DNA of 64,000 nucleotides from Oscheius tipulae (Eukaryota > Nematoda > Chromadorea > Rhabditida > Rhabditidae), in NCBI GenBank assembly GCA_037178975.1, contig JASJZH010000005.1, forward strand, positions 9,076,501-9,140,500, read 5' to 3'. Positions 1 to 10,100 of this stretch are shown here, in pieces. Numbering within the stretch: the stretch's first letter is position 1; every line of letters begins with the position of its first letter. Both the position numbers and the translations under genes were made by a program. Under the pieces are notes generated by a model. That model did no database searches. It was given only the letters and a program-made list of their open reading frames with translations, and was not told the origin of the DNA.

Positions 1-170
1 CAGTATTCGCTATATTGTTAACCAACTGGCAGCTATCAGAGACGACGAAAATGGCAATGGGTACGATTTTTAAATGGGCGCGCAAATTTTGGGCTCTCTA
101 GTAGATAAAAACACATAGGAAGACCCCTAAAGCTGTTTGCAAGCATTTTCATGGCAAAACAAAAACGTTT

Positions 171-243
171 GTCAGCGTTTGGAATCGAACCTGTCACCTC
201 TTGATACATAGTTGGAGCTCTTACCGACTGCGCCATGCCGAAA
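171..243 (-). repeat. tRNA-Arg-like dispersed repeat, copy 1
   Basis: On the minus strand this reads as a tRNA 5' half (A box ATGGCGCAGTCGGTAAGAGC) and a T-arm B box (GGTTCGATTCC) followed by CAAACGTTTTTGT. The anticodon arm is decayed. It lies in an intron, antisense to the host gene. Confidence 0.7.
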
Positions 244-340
244 AAGTGACCCTGCACTTGCGGTTCGATAGACGAGCCGCAAAAAAAACGGATGCACATA
301 CAAATGATCGTTTAGCGACGAAAGAAGCAGCTCGGTCCAG

Positions 341-1772
341 CCATCTTTGAACAACTATGCCCCCTCCGAATGCGACGGCACCTACGACAACATCTCTCAG
401 TCGTCATTCTCCATTCGATCCGTCAACTCTGTTCCTGTTAGAAGGTCGGTTCTTCTCTTTCCTGCCTCAGTTCGCTTTGCCATTTTGCACTTTTTTCAAA
501 CTGCTAGACTAGTAGCAGTGTTCTTTTTCCTTCACGGGTCTTGCATGGGGTTCAGATGGAATAACGCTCCACCGTCTGTCAATCTTCCCTCTTCACAAAA
601 GGCCGTCCTTCAAGTCTCGACAGCTGGCTACCCGACCAAGAGATCCTTCAGGTATGAGTTCGCAGCAGGGATGTGCGAAGACAGAGACACCAAGACGAAG
701 AGTTAGAGAATGAGAGACAGAGACAGAGAGACGCGCATCCCTGGCTAGCATGTTTTGCTTCTTTTTGTGCACTCTGTCCCTATGTTTCTCTTTCTGAACC
801 TACTCCGAATCTTGATAATTACCGTTTTCAGTACTGAAAGTCACACCGGATTCGACAAATACGGTAGACCGAGCAATGGGAAATCTTATATCAGTAAGAG
901 ACTAGTACTTCCAAAAACTCTGACTCTTTAGTTCCCCTCGACCCTAACGGAACAATCCCCAGAACTGCTTCTTTTGACCGACGAAGTGATATCGACGAGG
1001 AAGAGCCGAGTCACAGCCGGCAAGGCAGTGCCGGTACCAATATCCTGTACCGAATACGGCGAGAGGAACTGGCTCGCGGTGGACAGCCTTCTGTCAAATT
1101 GATGGCAAAGGCCTTCGAGGCTGTGGATGAGCCGAGAGACAAGAGAGGCTTCTTCGGGATCCGGAAGAGTCGTTCCGTCGAGACGACTCAGGATAGGAAT
1201 CAGAAGAAGGTCGGTCATCAAGCAAACTTTTAAGCCCCCACGGCTCTTCATCTTCTCTCTGTCTCTCTGTATATCTTTCATCCTATCTCTCTGCCTCTCT
1301 GTCTCTTTGACCCTCTGTGCTTCTGTCCCGTTCCTCTATCTTTCTGACAGCTCTGACCAACTTGGTTGGGTATCCTCCTAGATCCACAGTTATGAGAAAA
1401 GTGCAATCTTTTTTTTCAGAACGAGGCTAGTTCATCGGGTACCTTGAAACATAGTTTGAGTCAGGTGGATGAGGGTGTCACGTCGCAGTATGGTACCCTG
1501 CCCCGAGGTGGAAGAAATCCCTTCAAGTCGATGGGTTCGAAGCTAGTTGAGAGAGTGAGACGCAGTCTGTCCCGGTCGAGCCGGACCGAGAAGGATTCCG
1601 AGAAAGAGTTCCAAGAACTCCAAAAGGTCGAGTCTCCCAAGAAGGTACGGCTTTTCGGAATCGGTCAAAACATGGTCAGTTGCAGGAAAAAGGATCCTCG
1701 AGTCCGAAGAAGACGAAGAAGAAGAGTGCAGAGTCGAAAGCGCGTAAAACTGCGAATGAACGAGTCATCTAA
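341..1772 (+). CDS. Basic, Ser/Arg-rich protein, C-terminal exons (unrecognised)
   Basis: The window opens inside this gene. Six exons can be joined with consistent phases: about 341-444, 556-651, 832-893, 932-1209, 1420-1644 and 1686-1772 (TAA). The readable part is about 283 residues of low-complexity polar sequence. It has one more ordered stretch (NILYRIRREELARGG then a helix ending KAFEAVDE), a basic patch (KLVERVRRSLSRSSR) and a Lys-rich tail (SPKKTKKKSAESKARK). No catalytic motif, signal peptide or membrane segment is visible. The Tyr/Ser/Arg composition would suit a cytoskeletal or cortical scaffold protein, but this is only an impression and I do not recognise the family. Upstream exons must lie before the window or before base 171, because an antisense tRNA-like repeat occupies the preceding intron. 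A likely poly(A) signal AATAAA lies near 1908. Confidence 0.7.
1245..1318. repeat. CTGTCTCT pyrimidine array in intron
   Basis: Imperfect run of CTCTGTCT-type units inside the intron 1210-1419. It is one of about twenty such arrays in the window; a short GAGACA version also lies at 705-735. Confidence 0.7.
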
Positions 1773-2269
1773 CCTGTCCGAATCCTAATGAACGAACGTC
1801 AACAACATCTCCCCGAAACCCCCTTACGAGTCTGCGATCCGACAATTCCTTAGTTTCTGACTTATTGGTCTCACTAGTGCTCAGAGCATGCTCCACCTGA
1901 TACGAGAAATAAACGTTTACCTACTACTGGTTCCAATTGATCTTTCTGTCGCTCTGCCTTTTTGTCACTGACAAGTCATGACATGTCAAGAATTAGTCTC
2001 TCTCCCTCTATCTGTCTGTTTGTCTTTTTGTCATTACGTCTTTATGTCCCTTTGTCTCCCTATCTCTCTGTCTTTCTGTCTCTCTGATTGTTTCATGTCT
2101 TCCTTCCCCCATTTTTCCCTTTCTGGACCTCAGTCAACACCTCGAGGATCACCCAATTGTCAAAATTTTTTACCCCTGGACAAGTAGCCAGTCGGCGGAT
2201 TACGAGCAGCGCGAAAAAGCAACGGTCTTAAGAGACAGGACAAGCGTCCTCTGGTCTCTCTCTGACAAC
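1773..2269. other. Spacer with CTGTCT array
   Basis: Non-coding stretch between two same-strand genes. It holds the poly(A) signal of the upstream gene near 1908 and an imperfect CTGTCT/CTTTGTCT array at about 1995-2095. I see no further gene. Confidence 0.6.
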
Positions 2270-5198
2270 ATGCTCCCGTTGCTCTTTGTTGTCTGTCTTC
2301 CAGTGATTCTCTGCCGAAGTCTACAGGTACTTGAATAGTTTCGACTTATATACCCCCGTTCAGTTCTACATCGAACCGACACAGAAAGTTGTACCGACAT
2401 ATGTACAACAGCTGGTAGAGGGCAGTATCCAGAGAATTCATCAGGTAGTAAGCCTTTCCATAGAAATAGTGGCAATATGAAGGGATCGCGTCTGAGAGCA
2501 TCGGTCAGTCTGATCTATGATGGTGGTTACTACATTCTGGTGGATACTTCAGCTGCGACGGATCTCAAGGGAAAAGAGGCTATGCTGAGAGGAATTGCTT
2601 CGAGGAACATCGTTCCGGGAGAGGTCAGTTGTTTTGTCTCTGCCCCAGGTCCAAAAATCCTTAATCTTTCCTCGGGAAGATGACAAAATGAAGAAACAAA
2701 ATAGTTTGTCACACATTAATTTTCATGCAAACTTGGCGACGTGAGAGACAGATAGAAAGATACAAATACAGATAGACTGAGAGATTGAGGGACAAAACGA
2801 CAGAGAGATAAAGTGACAGGAAGATAGAGACAGAGAAACGAAGAAACAGAGAGACAGGTGGATAGAGAGACAGAGATAACTAGGTTACGGTAGTCATTGA
2901 ACAAGCCATAACATCGCTTTCAGGTCCAACTCGTAGTCCACACAACGACAGACCCCGACCACAATGGCCAGGCCAACTTCTTCCCTAACGCCAGACACAT
3001 TTTCGGGTCCTACGAGTACACCGACGACACTTTCATCAGCACAGAGCTGAAGACCGTAAGCTATTGCCTCAACCATAAAATTAACCTCTTCAGAACGCAA
3101 AGATGCAGCTCTCAAAGAATGTCGAGCTGTGGAACACACCCGGGCACACCTCCCAAGACATCTCTGTCATCGTCCACAACGTTCCCTGTTGCGGTACTGT
3201 GGCCGTCTCTGGCAAGTTTTCGGACTATTTGTCTAGAGCCTTACCATGGCTTAGAGCCTTTTGCACCCGAGAAACAAGCAGTGCAAACAGAGAGTAACCG
3301 GACCCGGGTTCAGGTGATCTCTTTTACGACGAGGAAGACGCCCGAAATGGGACGAATTGGTACGGCGAGGCTTGGAATCCTCTGATAGGGAAATTGAATA
3401 GGGACAAGGTCATTTGCGGAGCAGACTACATAATTCCTGGACACGGAAAACTGTTCAAGTAGGCTGAAAAAATTAGAGATTAGACAGTAGAACTTAAGGA
3501 TCACGGACGAGATGAAGACTGCTGCAGCCTGTGGATCCATCAGTCCTGAGGATCTGGAAGAGCTGACCGACGATTACAGTAGGTTCCAATAGGAAGAGTA
3601 AGAGTACAGGAGGTTCAGACAAGAAGAGAGAAATGCCGACTGTCTCATTCTCCTATACTTATCCGACCACGACAGCTGCCATTCCCACTGTACCAACTAC
3701 AGTGGCTCCACCGGCGACGACTACGCCGTTCTTCATAACTGTTGACCATCTACCAGGTATAGGGATTTCTTTGCAATGCCATTTACTAAAGGATGACTGT
3801 CACTGTGTGTCTGTACTGCCTGCATCAGGCTTGGAGAGTCTCTGTAGTTTCGATGAACATGAACCAGTCATAGATATTTTCATAGTTCCTGTCAATCTTT
3901 CCACCCCTGTCTTGACTGTCCCTGTGATACTCTCTGTCACGGTCTCTCTTTTCCAAGACTCTTTGCCTGGATGCTGTCTCTGTCAATCTTTCTGTTCACT
4001 GTCTTGACTGTCCCTTTTATAGTATCCTCACTGCTCCTCGTATTGTCGTACATAGTATATATGTACTAACTGTGGTGTGAGATCCTTTCGCTGGTGGTTC
4101 AGCCTCTATATTTCTGTTCCAGTGATGCCTTGTGACTCTTCCCCTTTTCCAGAAGGAGTTCCCCAAATTCTCAACTCTCCCCAAATCCAAAACGTCCTGA
4201 AGTCGGTCAATGAGGCGCTGCCCTACGTGATGGAGACAGCGATTCCAAAGGCTGTCAATCAGCTGGAGACCAAGGTGAAGAAGGTCCAACAGAACAGAGA
4301 GAGTGAGTATAAGAGTAGGTCCTCTCCAATTTCTGGTTAGATATCCTGGCTCCGGTGGTTGAGTCAGCAGCGATGCAGATGTCCCATTTGCTGAGGATGG
4401 ACAAACCCGAGGAGATCAACACGACCTACCCGTTTACCACCTACTGGCAGAAGGCTTTCAATAAACTTGCGGTATGTTCGACCAGGTTGACGTGCAGCCT
4501 GCCGTATTCGCGCGGGGTTTCAACCATTTTTTTTTACTCAAAAGAACGCCTGAGGCACTACCCCTTTTGAATTCCGCGCTTAAATCTTGGTTCGCTGCAA
4601 AGCTGCGCGGGAAATGAAAAACGAGGAAAACGATGATTTTGGCCCGAATAATGATATATACGAACAATTTTCGGATAATATTTCCCGATGATTCGGGATA
4701 GTTCGGTTGCGGGTCCTCGTCGTATAAGAGATCAAAAAATACATCAATGCTAAATTATCAATTTGAGGAAGTTAGTGGCAGGACCCGGCTGCTACAAAAA
4801 GCGTCCCGTTTGCCCGCAACCGAACTGTTCCTTGTCCTTCTACCAAATTGTCTAACTTTTTCGTAATCACAGTGACTGACTCGTCTATACGTCCTGACAA
4901 CCGCTGTCAATTAACCCCATCCTCTTTCGATAGCTGTCCGTTTCTCTTGTCAGCCCTAGAATCCCTAGTATTCGGCTCCCAGATCCCTGACTTGCCATCA
5001 AGGACAAACAGATACATCAAATTTTACCTGTTTTTCCAGAACGACATTCCTAACCTACAGAAAGCTCTGAACGCGGAGAATGTGGAGAGCTGGAAGGAGA
5101 AGGTCCGAACCTACCGACAACCGGCCATGGACACGGTCTTTCAGCTTTTCAACAGCGCGTATTTGAGCCCACCAAAAGTGGGTCAAAAACAAGGATAA
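2270..5198 (+). CDS. Secreted metallo-beta-lactamase-fold protein (MBLAC1-like) with helical C-terminal extension
   Basis: Eleven exons join into 443 residues: 2270-2326, 2364-2444, 2483-2623, 2924-3055, 3094-3211, 3314-3458, 3499-3578, 3619-3756, 4153-4302, 4341-4471 and 5040-5198. The first 19 residues form a signal peptide (MLPLLFVVCLPVILCRSLQ). The MBL fold follows: strand DGGYYILVDT, motif HTTTDPDHNGQ, NTPGHTSQDI, GDLFY and PGHG. The canonical HxHxDH metal site is changed to TTDPDH, while the later His, Asp and His are kept. A Thr/Pro linker (about residues 265-295) leads to a roughly 150-residue helical tail. The family includes human MBLAC1 and worm SWIP-10; the tail is not part of the MBL fold. 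The intron after 3211 begins with GC, and the introns ending at 2482 and 3498 require AAG acceptors. AATAAA lies at about 5221. Confidence 0.85.
2735..2880. repeat. GAGACAGA purine array in intron
   Basis: Imperfect GAGACAGA/GATAGA units filling most of intron 3 of the MBL gene, in purine orientation on the coding strand. Confidence 0.7.
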
Positions 5199-5254
5199 TA
5201 TGGGAAGGAGATTATTTATCAATAAATTATTAAAGACGGTATTATGCTACAATT

Positions 5255-6863
5255 CTACAAGGTTTCAGTGGCGGGAATTCTGGTCTCGACGTCAGCCAGC
5301 ACGATTGGCTGTTTGTCGGAGACGCGGAAGAGAGGCTCATTGGGCGTGTCGGGGCGCTTGTCGAAGCTGAACAGGCTGCCGAAGAGGGTATGCTGGACGA
5401 CGGGGAACTTCTTCATCACCTCGGCCTCGTACATCTTGAACATGCCTGAGTTCAGCTTCTCCCAATTCGGCACGGCTGAAATATTCCAGAGCTGGTTTGA
5501 GTGCTCGTGGAAGGGACCCGTCTTGTGCTGAAAATTCGTCATTTATTTTTTTGGTTTTTGGTATTTTTTTTTTACCTATTTTCACATTTCCGGAGCACAA
5601 ATTGACAGAAAATTGGCGGGTTTCGAGATTTTCCAGGCTTTACGCTCTTTTTAATTCAAAACTGTAAGGCGCGAAATTTGAACTTCTACCTTCTACTCTA
5701 CTCCAAAAATTTTAATTTTGCTGGCTGGTAAATCCAGTTTTCTTTCTGATAATAATCTCTGATAGTAACCGTAATCAAGCTGTTACACCTGTTTTTTTAT
5801 CGATCTGGGCATAGAAAAGACCCCATAGAATGTAACCTAGGCTGCAGGACTTGGCACGAAGATTAAGGCAGCCTTTTCCCATGAGCTATCGACTACACAC
5901 TATCTTACAGGTTCTTTCATACGCTGAAACGATAAAAAACTGGAAAAAAAACGAAACATGGCAGACACGATTTAGGAACATTTAAGATGAAAGAATTTGT
6001 AAAACTGACTGTGTGTATGAATTCCACAGCTTCGAGGAAGAGACTGAGGTGAGCGAAGCCTGTACACACGTCCTTCTTCGGATAATGATCGGGAAGGATT
6101 TTCTGGCGCTTTGCTAAAGGAAAGATCTAACGAAGACATGGAGAAAAACCAACAAATGAGCTGCGAGCTGCCCCAAATGAATGGCACGAACTGGAAGTCG
6201 TCAATGGCGTGCACACCCCGACTACCGGCCGGCTCCATTTTGTAGTGAATCTGGAGATATCGACACATTCGGAGGTACTTGTTGAAAATTCGGAGTACGA
6301 CGGCCGGCAGATCCTTGTCCTGGACAATTTCTAGCTTGTAGAGACAGAGCAGGAAGATTATGAAGGACATTTCATGGCCTAAAACGAGATTTTTTCGAGG
6401 GGAAACACCAAAAAAACCTGAGCCGTAGTCGATGCGCGTAGCATTGCCAAAGGCGTCAGCAAAGTATGAAAAGACCTCGCTGACGGCCTCCTTCTTGTCT
6501 GCAGGAAAATTTGCCTCCATAAGGGGACGTCCCTGCTCTTGCATGTGTTTCAGCCAGCCCCGGAATGCCTTGTTTCCAAAACGCTGGTCTGCTTGATCTT
6601 CTGGGGGAAAATCCAGGGCGAATCTCTGATAATTCATATATTTTCAAAGGAAAAACGTCAAAAAGCACCTGTAGATGTTCCATGTAGCCAATAAAATCCA
6701 TGCAGAAGGGCGAGACTTCGATGTCCTCGGTCGTGGGCATACCTTTGACCGCATCATTGCATTTGTGCAGGAATTCTATGTATTCCTTGTAGGCAAACGA
6801 ATGGAACCAAGGATTCAGGTCGAATTGGTTGTTGATCTTCTTTACTGGCAATTGATACGACAT
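5255..6863 (-). CDS. Serine/threonine-protein phosphatase 2A activator (PTPA, PPP2R4 family)
   Basis: PTPA is a peptidyl-prolyl isomerase-type activator that loads metal into and activates the PP2A catalytic subunit in cytosol and nucleus. Five minus-strand exons join without breaks: 6863-6669, 6625-6418, 6378-6154, 6113-6010 and 5527-5255. Family hallmarks in order are WLKHMQE, IDYGSGHEMSFIIFL, a central FLRIFNKYL-type helix, FVPFIWGSSQLI, LPDHYPKKD, EFIHTHKTGPFHEHSNQLWNIS (split by an intron) and VPNWEKLNSGMFKMYEAEV. The length is normal for the family. I start at MSYQLPV because TTTTTCCAG precedes AAAATG, a spliced-leader type acceptor that excludes the upstream ATG. Intron 2 is only 39 nt and in frame. 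Intron 4 (5528-6009) is much longer than the rest. The 3' end converges on the MBL gene, 56 nt away. Confidence 0.92.
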
Positions 6864-7158
6864 TTTTCTGGAAAAATGTTGTATCAACTGTTTGATTTAG
6901 TAGGAAAGAGGCGAGGCAATTGAGACAAATCGAGAAGAAACGCGAACAAAATAAAGCAAGAGATTTGAATTTGGCGGAACACTTTTGAGCGGCTATTCAA
7001 ACGTTCAAGAATTCCACTTTCTCGGCCTTTGCTCACATATCGCAAATTTTTACCCATTAAAATGTAAGATTTCTGCTAAAACAGCTAATAAACCCCGTAT
7101 GGCTACAAAATAGATTTATTCAAGTATGTACACCGAGAATAAGAACCCGTATTTGAGA
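6864..7158 (-). other. Operon-like spacer between INTS1 stop and PTPA start
   Basis: About 295 nt between two minus-strand genes. On the minus strand there is an AATAAA at 7119-7114, some 40 nt after the INTS1 stop, and a TTTTTCCAG acceptor directly before the PTPA ATG. The order poly(A) signal, short spacer, trans-splice acceptor is what a nematode operon junction looks like. No coding sequence is seen. Confidence 0.5.
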
Positions 7159-10100
7159 TCAGGCCAGCGAGAGAGACTCGATTTGTTGCAGAAGTGCGAT
7201 AGAAGCTGGGTTCAGAGAATGCAGAGCACAACAAGCTTCCAGCGACTTTGCATTCTCTTCCAGCATCTCCCTCGCGTTTTCCAGATGATGCTCCAGGTAG
7301 GACATGACCCTGAAAAGGCCAGTAAAATTGCGTAGACTGAACTTACAAAGCAATGATCATCTCAGTGAGCCTCATTTCCGTCGCGTCCTCTTTCCCCTTA
7401 GCATGTTTGTCGTGAATTGCTAGGAGAAGAGCAATCGCCGTGTCTACATGCTTCAGATCTTCGGTCTGCAGTTTGGGCATGAGATCCACGGCGATTTGTC
7501 GGATGACAGAGAGTGTCAGTCGTCGGACTTCACTCTGAACAGGGGGAGTTTAGAAAGATCAGGGTCCCACCTTAAGATCTCTCGAGTCTTTTGACAGCAA
7601 CGTTGAGAGTTGATTAACCATCATACCGAACTCTCTGACCACGAGGGCTGGACTGAACTTGGCCAGTTGTTGGAGCGAGTAGATTGCCTGATTCGCTTCC
7701 TCCTCGTCGTCACATTCGAACATCTGGAAGTTTGTCACAGTCATACTGTCCTTCTCTTCTTCGGGCTCTGTCAAGTTATCGCTGTCAGCTGAACACTCAT
7801 CTCACTGTTATACTGTCTCTGCCTGTTTTCACTAACTTTCCTTCTCATGTCAGACTCTCTCTCTCTCCACCCAGCATGTGTCGTCTTCTGTCATCTTCTC
7901 CTCTGTCTCTTTCAACTGGTCACCTTTGCTCCTGTCAGTTTTAGCCTGTCCGTTCTGTCAAAAACTCCATATCAGTCAGTGACTTTACTCCAATTGCGGC
8001 TTATCTGGACAGGCTCTAGCCTTATAATTTGATCTGTTATCCCGAGCATAACCATGAAGCCTGTGACCCCCCTCACCGATACTTACATTGTAAATGACAG
8101 TAGTACAGTACTTGTCTCCCTGGTCGACTCTCCATCTGGTCCCGGTTAGCGTCACTTCAGTGCAGATCGGACTGATCTCAATGCACGGGAATTTGACCAG
8201 TAGATCCTCTGTCAAGAGTACAGCTGCTGCCCGGATGCTCCTCTCCAAATCTGATCGGTCAATCGAGACCAGCTCCGCACAGATCGGAATCAGGACATCG
8301 AAGCCGTAGGCAGTGATGAGTCGGTCGACCACGTCCACTGTCTTTCCGAGGTTCGAGGGCTCTCTTCGGATCATCTCCGTCAGATAGCGGGCCAGGACAG
8401 ACAGTCGGAACTTCTGGTTGAGACTGGTCAGTTCAGAGCAGCAGCTGGAGGCCACAAACTCGCAGACAAGAGTCGGGTTCATCGCCGACTCAAACCCGAC
8501 CAGAAGCTTCTGGAGGATATAGATGACAGTTTCCGGAGAATATCTCTGTGGAATCTGGGCAATGAATCCCTCGCCGACCAGTTTTCCTCCGAAGACTTGT
8601 AGGAAGAAATTGGTCTGTGTCTCCTCGTCCAGCTCTTCCTTCCCGTGGGCGACGCGACTCAAGAGACCGAGGATCCGATGAAGGTTCTGAGGAAGATATG
8701 GAGAAGGAAGAAAGGCTTTCTCACCTTATTATCTACTTCATCTACTACATTGGTTGTCTGTGGAGGACTGAACTTTCGAAGATATCCTTCAAGTGCTGGG
8801 CGGACAGCGGCACTCTTCAGGAGACGAATGGCTAGAGAAGTGACCTTGGACTTGACTTCCGGGTACTGAAAGAGGTTTGATTCTGTCTCTCTGTCTCCGT
8901 GACTCACCAGGTCAGCAGAATTTGAAATAATCATCATGATCTCATGGAAGGCGTCCGGATTGGCCAAAAAGAACTTCAGCTGGCCCTCGAAGTGATCGAC
9001 GGCCACGAGAGCAATATCCTTGTTCCCCAATGCACTTCTAACCAGACTAATTGGACAGATGAAGAGATGGGGTGAATCCTGTACTGTGATCTCCTTGAGA
9101 AGCTGGCTGACTTCTTGCTTGTTCGGAAGTTTGTCAGCTACAAAGACCATGGGCTCGAGTTTGGGCGGTGGCACAAGGTCCGTGACAGTATCATCCTTGG
9201 TTTCCATTTTTGAATCCAGCCACTCGGACAGTTTCTTCTGGAAACTATCTCCTCCACTGGCTCCTCGATGTCGGTAGGCTATCACGAAAGGTTGTAAGGT
9301 TAGGGCAGCGGTCTCTCCGATCTCCGACAGGGACATTTTGTCAACTATGGCCATCAGTTGGGCTGAAGTTTAAGTAACTAACGAAAAGTTTAGTCTCTTA
9401 CTGGCTGAATAGACGGTCAATCCAAAGGTTGACAGTAGCTTGACAGCCGTAGCTCCATCGACACCTTTCAGAGCAATCCTTGTGATTCTGTCGTCCTCGG
9501 CACATAGCATGCTTGATCGTAAACTTTCGGGTAGCACTTCTACTGGCTTCCCGTCTTCCGTAACGGTGGGACAGATTCCATTTTCTGGGAACCAGATCTG
9601 GAAGAAGCTGCTGTGATTCGGAGACAGAGAGACAGAGAGACAGAAAAACCCACTTGAATAAGAGTCTCCCTTTCCGCTGACTTTTCGTTGCACTTGCAGA
9701 GAAGATTTAAAATTGAATGCACTGATGTCGAGCCCATGTTGAACTGAAAAAGTCTCGTGTAAAACTGAAATTTTGTCCTGCGTGGGAGATAAACCCGACT
9801 CTCGGACCTCTAACCGACTGCGCTATGCGGCAAAGGCGGCACTGTCTCCCAGTGACATAAATTCCATTCCCTTACCTCTTTGTTCAAGCTACAGACTCTG
9901 TATCTGGTAGCTCCCTCAAGCTCCTTCCATTCGTCCGGATATTCTTGACACATTGCGTTGTATCGCTCGAAGAACTTGACCAAGGTTTTGAGAATGGCCA
10001 GATCGGATCTGGCTGACAAAGGGCTCACGGCGACAGCGATCTAAACAGTTTGGCTTCCGAAGGTTCAAAGGGTTTTCTAACCTGATGCATATTCTCTTTC

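Noticed and set aside
6010-6150. Frameshift or 23-nt intron in PTPA
   Set aside because: Moving the donor to 6153 and the acceptor to 6114 gives a normal 40-nt intron and restores the family sequence LPDHYPKKD without any break.
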